Source of the DNA: Sphingomonadales bacterium 32-65-25
Lineage (GTDB): Bacteria > Pseudomonadota > Alphaproteobacteria > Sphingomonadales > Sphingomonadaceae
Assembly (NCBI GenBank): GCA_002280855.1
Contig: NCEU01000001.1
Location: 310,001 to 374,000, forward strand
Reading direction: 5' to 3'
Length of the DNA: 64,000 bases
A program made the position numbers and the translations under genes. The notes beneath the pieces are model-generated. The model ran no database searches and was not told the origin of the DNA. It was given only the letters and a program-made list of their open reading frames with translations. Positions 57,605 to 64,000 of the stretch are shown here, piece after piece. Within the stretch, counting starts at the first letter, position 1, and each line of letters opens with the position of its first letter.

Positions 57605-59278
57605 CTATTTCTGGGCCAGCATCGCTGGCGCCGCATCCAGGCCATAGTCCAGCCGGGCCTGAAGCTTGCGCTTGTCCTCCGCCGGGGCTTCCAGCGCCAG
57701 CGCCTGGCGCCAGCGGAAGCGCGCTTCGATTCGGCGGCCCTGCTGCCACAGCGCATCGCCCAAGTGGCTGATAATGGTAGGGTCCTGTGGCTCAAGGCTG
57801 ATGGCACGTTCCAACGTGGCCACCGCCTTGTCCACCTCACCGGTCTGCAATTGCACCCAGCCCAGGGAATCGATGATGCCGCCATCACCGGGGCGCAACT
57901 GGGCGGCCTTTTCGATCAGGGCGCGTGCTTCGACCGGCGCACCACCGCGTTCGAGCAGGCCATAGCCGAGATAATTCAGCACCCCCGGTTCATCAGGGAA
58001 CAGCGCCAGCGCGGCGCGGAAATCGGCCTGCGCGCCCGGCCAATCGCCGGCGCGATCCCGCATCATGCCGCGCAGATAATGCAGGTTCCACGCCGATGCG
58101 CCCAACCCCTTGCCAAAACGATCAATTGCCATGCCATAGGCGCTGGCGGCTTCGGCAAAGCGACTGGCTCTGCTGTGCCAGCCGGCCAGCCCGCCCCAAT
58201 CATCGGCCGATGCCTCCGGCGCGTCGGCGGCGCGTTGCAGCAACTGCCCGGCCGCGCTAGATTGGCCAGCGGCTTCAAGCACTTCGGCGCGGCGGGCGCG
58301 CACGGCCTCTTCCAATCCCAGCCCGGCAGGCACCTTGTCCAGCGCGGCCAGCGCCGGCTGCGTCTGATCGGCCTTGCCCAACATGTCGCCCACGGTCAGC
58401 CAGGTGATCGGCAATTCGGGTGCCAGGAAACTGGCCAGCCGGGCGAAATTCAACGCCATCGGCTCGGAACGTTCCCGCGCCAGATCAATCGCAAGTCGCG
58501 CTGCTGTCCACGCCAGCGCCTGCCGGGGTTCGGCCACCAGGGGGCCCAGCCGCTGGCCGGCCTGCAGCCGCTCCCGTGCCACCGCCGTCGGCCGGTCGCC
58601 TGGGTAGAGCACGGCCAATGCCTCGTCCTTGCGGCCGGCCATCACCAGTGCATCGGCCTGCCCTTGGCGAAGGAACAACAGCGCCGGCCCGCCGCCGGAG
58701 CGGGCCTGGCGATAGGCGGTGGCGGCTTCATCCCAGCGGCCCAGGCTGGCCAGCAGATGAGCGCGTTGTTCGGCGATATAGGCGCGCAGGAAGCCTTGGT
58801 GGCGCTGCGGATCGAGCAGATTGAGCGCTGCCCCGGCATCGCCGCGGGCCTGCGCCGTCCAGGCGTCAACCACCGGCCCAACGACAATCGGCCAGCCCTG
58901 CCCGCCCAGTTTCTGGCGCAAGGATGCAGCCAGCGCCCAATCCTTGCGGATCACGGCTTCAGCAATGCGCGTCATGATCACATCGGGATCGCTGGCGCCA
59001 TCGGCAGCCAGGCTGCGCGCCAGTTGGAACGCCCGGGCCTGATCGCCGTTGGCCAGCGCCAGTTCCCAGCTGCGGCGCTTGATGCTGGTCGCAGCGGGAT
59101 CGGCGGCACGCGCCTCTTCCATCAGTCGGGCCGCCAAGCCGACCTCGTTATCGAGCACGGCGTAGCGGCCGATGACATAAGCGTGCAGCGCGGAATCGCT
59201 GGGTGCCGCCGGTTTGGCCGCGTGGGCTGTCGTGGCGGAGAGCGCCAGCAAGGCAGCGAGGGTGAGGCGGGTGCGCAT
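57605..59278 (-). CDS. Exported TPR-repeat protein
   Basis: A 557-residue protein with a signal peptide (1-20, ALLALSATTAHA) and TPR repeats, clearest in the last 200 residues (DEPGVLNYLGYGLLERGGAPVEARALIEKAAQLRPGDGG and the IIDSLGWVQLQTGEVDKAVATLERAISLEPQDP unit). Such proteins occur next to ispE in many sphingomonads with no defined role. ATG 59278 starts the signal peptide; the preceding 65 bases are C-rich with no ribosome site, unlike neighbouring genes. Confidence 0.82.
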   Translation of the reverse strand: MRTRLTLAALLALSATTAHAAKPAAPSDSALHAYVIGRYAVLDNEVGLAARLMEEARAADPAATSIKRRSWELALANGDQARAFQLARSLAADGASDPDVIMTRIAEAVIRKDWALAASLRQKLGGQGWPIVVGPVVDAWTAQARGDAGAALNLLDPQRHQGFLRAYIAEQRAHLLASLGRWDEAATAYRQARSGGGPALLFLRQGQADALVMAGRKDEALAVLYPGDRPTAVARERLQAGQRLGPLVAEPRQALAWTAARLAIDLARERSEPMALNFARLASFLAPELPITWLTVGDMLGKADQTQPALAALDKVPAGLGLEEAVRARRAEVLEAAGQSSAAGQLLQRAADAPEASADDWGGLAGWHSRASRFAEAASAYGMAIDRFGKGLGASAWNLHYLRGMMRDRAGDWPGAQADFRAALALFPDEPGVLNYLGYGLLERGGAPVEARALIEKAAQLRPGDGGIIDSLGWVQLQTGEVDKAVATLERAISLEPQDPTIISHLGDALWQQGRRIEARFRWRQALALEAPAEDKRKLQARLDYGLDAAPAMLAQK

Positions 59279-59420
59279 GTGGGGCGAAGATGGCGGGGTG
59301 TGTGGGGAATGTCGAGGGGGGTGAGAGTCGCGGGGGGCTCTGTGGGGAGCCGCCGGGTCCGCTAAGGGGGTGCAGGAAGGAAGACAAGAGCGTGGCGGAG
59401 CCACGCCGTCGGACGAGTCA

Positions 59421-59450
59421 AAAAGGGCGGCCTGTTGGGGCCGCCCTTTT
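59421..59450. terminator. Bidirectional terminator downstream of the ETF-QO gene
   Basis: An 8-bp GC stem (59425-59432 with 59439-59446) is flanked by A and T runs on both sides, so it works in both directions. It lies 60 bases beyond the ETF-ubiquinone oxidoreductase stop on the minus strand and before the TPR gene. Outer GGACGAG/CTCGCCGTCC arms could lengthen it. Confidence 0.85.
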
Positions 59451-59508
59451 CGCTCGCCGTCCGAGCTTGCCGGAGCCGGCGCGCGGCACGCGCGCGCGCC
59501 CGGCGGCG

Positions 59509-61158
59509 CTACATATTCGGATAGTTTGGGCCGCCACCGCCCTCCGGCACCACCCAATTGATATTCTGCGTCATGTCCTTGATATCGCACGTCTTGCAAT
59601 GCACGCAGTTCTGCGCGTTGATCTGCAGGCGCGGCGCATTCTCCTCCACGCCCACGATCTCATACACGCCGGCCGGGCAATAACGCTGCGCCGGCTCGTC
59701 ATAGAGCGCGAGATTGACCTCGACCGGCACCGACTCATCCTTCAGCGTCAGGTGGCAGGGCTGGTCTTCCTCGTGGTTGGTGTTCGAAAGAAACACGCTT
59801 GAGAGACGGTCGAAGCTGATCACGCCATCCGGCTTGGGATAGACGATTTTCGGCGCATCATCCTTGCGGCGCATATGGGTGTTGTCAGGGGACAGCTTGA
59901 AGGTGAACGGCAACTCGTAGCCCAGATACTCCATCCACATCATCACGCCGCCCATGGCGGTGCCAACGACGTTGCCGAACTTTTCCACCGCCGGCAGCAC
60001 GTTGCGGACGATCTTCAGTTCTTCATGCACCCAGCTCTTCTTGTATGCCGCGTCATAGTCCTTGAGTTCGTCCCCACCGCGCTGGGCGGCGACGGCCGCG
60101 ACGGCGCATTCGGCGGCCATCATGCCGCTCTTCATCGCCGTGTGGCTGCCCTTGATGCGCGGCACGTTCAGGAAGCCGGCGGCGCAACCAATCAGCGCGC
60201 CGCCCGGGAAGGCCAGTTTCGGCACCGCCTGCAAGCCACCATCATTGATGGCGCGTGCGCCATAGGAAACGCGGCGGCCGCCTTCCAGAATTTCGCGGAT
60301 CGCCGGGTGGGTCTTCCAGCGCTGGAATTCCTCAAACGGCGACAGGTGCGGGTTGTCATAGTTGAGCCACACCGAAAAGCCCAAGGCCACCTGGCCATTG
60401 GCCTGATGATAGAGGAAGCCGCCGCCATTGGCATCGCTCAGCGGCCAGCCCTGGCTGTGAATCACCCGACCCGGGACATGCTTTTCAGCCGGGATGTCCC
60501 ATAATTCCTTCAATCCAATGCCGTAAATCTGCGGCTGGCTGTCCTTGCGCAGATCGAACCGGTTGATGATCTGCTTGGAAAGATGCCCGCGCGCGCCTTC
60601 GGCGAAGAAGGTGTACTTGGCGTGGATTTCCAGGCCGGGCGTCCAGCTGTCTTTCTTGGAACCGTCCTTGGCGATGCCCATGTCGCCGGTGGCGACGCCC
60701 TTCACGCTGCCATCATCGTTGAACAGCACTTCGGCCGCGGCAAAGCCGGGGAAAATTTCCACGCCCAACGCTTCTGCTTGGGTGGCGAGCCAGCGGGTGA
60801 GATTGCCGAGGCTGACGGTATAGCAGCCCTTGTTCTGCATGAACGGCGGCAACAGCGCGTGCGGGAATTCATATTTCTTGGTTTCCGTGAGCACCCAATG
60901 ATGGTTCTCCGTCACCGGCACGGTCAGCGGCGAATCCATCGTGCGCCACTCCGGCAGCAGTTCGTCCAGCGCGCGGGGATCGACCACTGCACCCGACAGG
61001 ATATGCGCGCCGATTTCGCTGCCCTTTTCCAGGATGCACACCGAAAGCTCGACACCCAGCCGCTGCGCTTCCTGCTTGGCCCGGATCGCCGCGGAAAGGC
61101 CAGCCGGCCCACCGCCCACGATCACCAGGTCATAGGGCATCGATTCCCGTTCGCTCAC
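59509..61158 (-). CDS. Electron transfer flavoprotein-ubiquinone oxidoreductase
   Basis: A 549-residue inner-membrane flavoprotein that passes electrons from ETF (fatty-acid and amino-acid oxidation) to ubiquinone. It has the FAD motif VIVGGGPAGLSAAIRAK near residue 10, a quinone-binding helix in the middle, and the C-terminal 4Fe-4S site (CPAGVYE, then NCVHCKTCDIKD). GTG 61158 (MSERESMPYDL) is chosen because it matches related proteins and follows GGGGAAAG. ETF subunit genes are not in the window. Confidence 0.95.
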   Translation of the reverse strand: MSERESMPYDLVIVGGGPAGLSAAIRAKQEAQRLGVELSVCILEKGSEIGAHILSGAVVDPRALDELLPEWRTMDSPLTVPVTENHHWVLTETKKYEFPHALLPPFMQNKGCYTVSLGNLTRWLATQAEALGVEIFPGFAAAEVLFNDDGSVKGVATGDMGIAKDGSKKDSWTPGLEIHAKYTFFAEGARGHLSKQIINRFDLRKDSQPQIYGIGLKELWDIPAEKHVPGRVIHSQGWPLSDANGGGFLYHQANGQVALGFSVWLNYDNPHLSPFEEFQRWKTHPAIREILEGGRRVSYGARAINDGGLQAVPKLAFPGGALIGCAAGFLNVPRIKGSHTAMKSGMMAAECAVAAVAAQRGGDELKDYDAAYKKSWVHEELKIVRNVLPAVEKFGNVVGTAMGGVMMWMEYLGYELPFTFKLSPDNTHMRRKDDAPKIVYPKPDGVISFDRLSSVFLSNTNHEEDQPCHLTLKDESVPVEVNLALYDEPAQRYCPAGVYEIVGVEENAPRLQINAQNCVHCKTCDIKDMTQNINWVVPEGGGGPNYPNM

Positions 61159-61275
61159 GTGCTTTCCCCATCCTCGCCGCGCCGCATCAGGCTGGCGCAG
61201 CCTTGCCATCATTCACCAGATAGCGGCACAGCAAAGGCTTGACCAGACGGGGCACACTGATGCTTTTGGTCGCTT

Positions 61276-62013
61276 GTGACGCTTACCCCAGACGCCTTTG
61301 TTATCCCTGTTGCTGCCGATCCTGCTGCTGCGCTGGCCTTTCTGGTGAGCGCCGGGGCCGATGTGGCGATTGCTGAACAGCCGCGCCGCTGGCTGGATGC
61401 GCCGCCACCAAAGGCAACGCCCAGGCCCGAACCGCCGCCCGCACCAGCCGCTGCACCGCCGATGGCGGCGCCCGCGCCGGCGCCGGCCGCCGATCACCCG
61501 GCCCGCGCCTGTGCCGATGTGCCGGCGCTGCTCGCCCTGCTTGGCCGCTTTCCGGATGCCCGCACGCGGCCACCACTTTTGTTCCAAGGTGCGCTGGAAA
61601 CGCGCATCTGGGTGCTGATCGACCGGCCGGACACGGATCCGGCGCACCGCGAGACCATCGATCGCATGCTGGCCGCCATCGATCTCGATTGGAACCGCGC
61701 CGCGCTGGTCAGCCGCCTGCCCTGGCCAACGCCGGGCGATGGCGAGCCCACCGCCAGCGCGCTCGCCCGTTTCTCACCGGTGGTGGAGCGGCTGGCCGAA
61801 CTGGCGCCGCCCACGCACGTGCTGGCACTGGGCCAGGTCGCTGCTGACCTGGCTGGCACGCAAGCCCGGTTGGGCAGCAGCCGCGGGCGCTGGTTCGATT
61901 GGCGCGGCGCGCAACTGCTGCCGTCGATCCACCCGCGTGCCATGGGCGGCAACAAGGAATTGAAGCGCCAGGCGTTCGAGCATCTGAAATTGTTCCGGGC
62001 GGCTATCGCATGA
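61276..62013 (+). CDS. Degenerate uracil-DNA glycosylase (family 4)-like protein
   Basis: A 245-residue protein whose C-terminal half resembles family 4 uracil-DNA glycosylases: an ALGQVAADLAGT helix and the terminal LLPSIHPRAMGGNKELKRQAFEHL, matching the HPS/HPAYLL motif and following helix. The N-terminal half has an unusual Ala/Pro linker (residues about 40-75). The GEAPG motif and iron-sulfur cysteines of active enzymes are absent (one cysteine in total), so glycosylase activity is doubtful. GTG 61276 is the start. It overlaps the lytic transglycosylase gene by 4 bases (ATGA). Confidence 0.72.
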   Translation: MTLTPDAFVIPVAADPAAALAFLVSAGADVAIAEQPRRWLDAPPPKATPRPEPPPAPAAAPPMAAPAPAPAADHPARACADVPALLALLGRFPDARTRPPLLFQGALETRIWVLIDRPDTDPAHRETIDRMLAAIDLDWNRAALVSRLPWPTPGDGEPTASALARFSPVVERLAELAPPTHVLALGQVAADLAGTQARLGSSRGRWFDWRGAQLLPSIHPRAMGGNKELKRQAFEHLKLFRAAIA

Positions 62014-63905
62014 GGCGCACAGCAGCCCTGATTGCCCTGGTTCTGGCTGGCCCGGCCGCCGCCATCACCGTGCCGCCGGCGCTGATGCCGCCAACACCGC
62101 CGCCGCTCACCACCCTGCCTCCCGCCGCGCAACCGATGCAGACGGTGACAGGCCTGCACACCGGCATCACCCCGCGCCAGCGCATGGTGCCGCCACAATT
62201 GACCGAGGAGGAACGCGGCGCGTTCCGGCAGGTCTTCCTCGATCTCGATGCCGGCCGCTACACGGTGACCGAGCGCGCGCTGAGCGCTCTGCCCGCCAGC
62301 CTGCTCAGCGAAACCGCCCGCGCAGCCCTGATCGTCGCACGCGGCACCGGCAAGCTGACGCGGGCCGAGCTTGTTGCCTGGCTCACCGCCAATCCAGATC
62401 TTCCGCTGTCGCCAAAGGTCGCCCGCCTTGCCGAAGCGCTGCCCGGCGCCGATGCCGCGCCGCTGCCGCTGCTGCCGGAAGTGCGCCCGTTTCGCACCGC
62501 CAGCGCCGCCAGCTTCCGCACGGAAAGCCTGCCCGCCGATGCCGAGCTTGCCGCCCGGCTGAAGCCGTTGCTGGCGGCCGATCACAATGACGAGGCGGAG
62601 CGGCTGTGGCTGGCACAGGCGCCGGCGCTGTCGCCCTTCGCCCGCGCCGATCTCGCGGCCCGCATCGCCTGGAACCATTATCGCATGGGCGATGATCTCG
62701 CCGCCTGGCGCATGGGACTCGAAGCAACCGCAGGTTTGGGCCAAGGCGCGTCAGACGGCGCGTGGACCGCCGGACTGGCCGCCTTCCGCCTCGGCCGCTG
62801 GCGCGATGCCGCCGAAGCCTTTGATCGGGTGACGATGGGCCGCGAAGACACGCGGGCGGCTGCGGCCTTCTGGGCCGGCCGCAGTTGGGGTCTGGCCGGC
62901 AACGAAGCCAACCGCAAGGCCCGGCTGGCCCAAGCTGCCACCTCGGTCGCCAGCTTCTATGGCCTGCTCGCCCGCCGCTCGCTGGGCGTGGACCAGGGTC
63001 TGGATTGGCGGGAACCCGACTTCATCACCGCAGACTGGAATTATCTGAAAGACGTGGCCGGCGCTCGCCGTGCCGCTGCCTTGGTGGAAATTGGCCAATT
63101 GGGCCTGGCAGACCGCGAACTTCGGCACCTTGCCGCCACCGCGCCGGCCAATGCCTATCCGGCGATCCTGCGGCTGGCGGCACGCCTCGATCTGCCAGCC
63201 ACGCAGTACAGCCTTGCCACCAAGCCACCGCTGGGCCTGGAAGCGCCGCTATCGGCTCGATATCCCGCGCCGGATTGGGTGCCGTTCCGCGGCTGGCGGG
63301 TGCCGCGCAGCTTGGCCTTTGCCCACGCCCTGCAGGAATCGGCCTTCATCACCACAGCCACAAGCCGCACCGGTGCCAAGGGCCTGATGCAGTTGATGCC
63401 CGACACCCGCGACCTGGTGAACCGCCGGATCCTGAAGGAAACCCCCGATGCCGCCTCCGTGGTGGGGGACATGGCAGACCCGGCCTATAATTTCGAACTG
63501 GGCCAGACCTATCTGGAGGTTCTGGGCCGCATGGGACTCACCGGCGGACTGCTGCCCAAGGTGATCGCCGCCTACAACGCCGGGCCAGGTTCGGTGCAAA
63601 CCTGGAACCGCACGCTGGATGATCAGGGCGATCCGCTGCTGTTCATCGAATCCATCCCCTATCGCGAAACCCGGCACTATGTCGAAATCGTGCTCAGGAA
63701 CCTGTGGATGTACGAACTGCGCGACGGCCATTCGCCCGCATCGATGGACGCCATCGCGCAGGGCCTTTGGCCACGCCTGCCCGGGCTGGGCGGCGAACTG
63801 GCGGTTAAGTGCGATCCACTGCCGATCCGGCCGCGCCCCGAACCCGGCAGCTTCACCCCCGAAGCCTGGCCCAGCGATGATCGCGCCGTGGCCGGCGGGA
63901 AATAG
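62010..63905 (+). CDS. Soluble lytic murein transglycosylase (Slt70-like)
   Basis: A 631-residue periplasmic enzyme cleaving peptidoglycan glycan strands. A signal peptide (1-18) precedes a Pro-rich stretch and a long superhelical region of TPR-like repeats, then the SLT domain with catalytic Glu443 in HALQESAFITTATS, GAKGLMQLMPDT and AAYNAGPGSV. The ATG overlaps the stop of the UDG-like gene, so the two are translationally coupled, a common arrangement in sphingomonads. Confidence 0.93.
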   Translation: MRRTAALIALVLAGPAAAITVPPALMPPTPPPLTTLPPAAQPMQTVTGLHTGITPRQRMVPPQLTEEERGAFRQVFLDLDAGRYTVTERALSALPASLLSETARAALIVARGTGKLTRAELVAWLTANPDLPLSPKVARLAEALPGADAAPLPLLPEVRPFRTASAASFRTESLPADAELAARLKPLLAADHNDEAERLWLAQAPALSPFARADLAARIAWNHYRMGDDLAAWRMGLEATAGLGQGASDGAWTAGLAAFRLGRWRDAAEAFDRVTMGREDTRAAAAFWAGRSWGLAGNEANRKARLAQAATSVASFYGLLARRSLGVDQGLDWREPDFITADWNYLKDVAGARRAAALVEIGQLGLADRELRHLAATAPANAYPAILRLAARLDLPATQYSLATKPPLGLEAPLSARYPAPDWVPFRGWRVPRSLAFAHALQESAFITTATSRTGAKGLMQLMPDTRDLVNRRILKETPDAASVVGDMADPAYNFELGQTYLEVLGRMGLTGGLLPKVIAAYNAGPGSVQTWNRTLDDQGDPLLFIESIPYRETRHYVEIVLRNLWMYELRDGHSPASMDAIAQGLWPRLPGLGGELAVKCDPLPIRPRPEPGSFTPEAWPSDDRAVAGGK

Positions 63906-63907
63906 GT

Positions 63908-64000
63908 TCAGCGCTGCTCTGTCAGGCTCAGCAGATTGCCCTCACTGTCGTTGAACCAGGCGATGCGGGTGCCGCCATCGGGCGAATTCCAGATGCCCTG
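63908..64000 (-). CDS. VOC (glyoxalase/bleomycin-resistance-like) protein, C-terminus only
   Basis: The last 30 residues of a minus-strand protein whose start lies beyond the window. The end GGTRIAWFNDSEGNLLSL is the usual C-terminal strand of vicinal-oxygen-chelate proteins, with the metal-ligand Glu in DSEGN. Nothing more can be said about substrate. It is convergent with the lytic transglycosylase, 2 bases apart. Confidence 0.7.
   Translation of the reverse strand, partial: QGIWNSPDGGTRIAWFNDSEGNLLSLTEQR

Overview
The window is about 64 kb of gene-dense, high-GC chromosomal DNA from an alphaproteobacterium, most likely of the order Sphingomonadales. The evidence is a PEPxxWA-CTERM anchored secreted protein, a short prolyl-tRNA synthetase without the editing insertion, the trxB/lrp and yqeY-dnaG-rpoD arrangements, a CC0125-type lipoprotein, and a C-rich sRNA of the anti-Shine-Dalgarno kind described in other Alphaproteobacteria. 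I see no insertion sequences, phage genes, integrases, CRISPR arrays or rRNA operon. Nearly all of the window reads as resident chromosome.

Layout. 1-3.4 kb: a ketone-body/PHB cluster with two tandem acetoacetate decarboxylase paralogues (one with Met at the Schiff-base lysine position), a patatin-like hydrolase, and divergent 3-hydroxybutyrate dehydrogenase. 3.5-6.7 kb: lolD, lolC/E and proS on the minus strand. 6.7-7.2 kb: a non-coding stretch with its own promoter-like sequence, folded RNA and terminator. 7.2-12 kb: DUF2314, a crotonase, an MFS carrier, a 21-codon minus-strand ORF with a maximal Shine-Dalgarno, a MOSC protein, a YbhN/MprF-type membrane protein and tRNA-Ile2(CAU). 12.2-12.5 kb: a C-rich-loop sRNA. 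12.5-16.2 kb: lysR, trxB, lrp, rhomboid, greA. 16.3-25.2 kb: carB-carA and, divergently, yqeY-dnaG-rpoD. 25.3-29.3 kb: three exported proteins of unknown function.

29.4-36.6 kb: a MoxR ATPase and its likely VWA (CoxE-like) partner, separated by about 5 kb of amidase, three short-chain dehydrogenases and a GST. 36.6-42 kb: a quinohemoprotein alcohol dehydrogenase, glpK with a coupled 56-residue membrane protein, and divergent glpD. 42.1-47.1 kb: DUF2189, a threonine dehydratase, then ornithine decarboxylase with a structured leader, a bacterial deoxyhypusine-synthase homologue and a MAPEG protein. 47.1-51.9 kb: RNA methyltransferase, NAD(P)HX repair enzyme, GNAT, ilvD. 52-56.4 kb: envelope and secreted proteins (Arg-Asp-Gln repeat protein, lipoprotein, PEP-CTERM protein, N-formylglutamate amidohydrolase, a small exported protein). 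56.4-64 kb: a non-coding stretch with TGAGC repeats, ispE, an exported TPR protein, ETF-ubiquinone oxidoreductase, a degenerate uracil-DNA glycosylase homologue, a soluble lytic transglycosylase, and the end of a VOC protein.

The most unusual content is small and non-coding. It comprises the C-rich-loop sRNA at 12.2 kb, whose central loop is perfectly complementary to the lysR ribosome-binding region nearby; the 21-codon gene with a 14-nt Shine-Dalgarno at 10.2 kb; the unassigned RNA unit at 6.9-7.2 kb; and the possibly pseudoknotted leader of the polyamine operon at 44 kb. Convergent neighbours are very tightly packed: three pairs share their stop codons within a 4-bp overlap.
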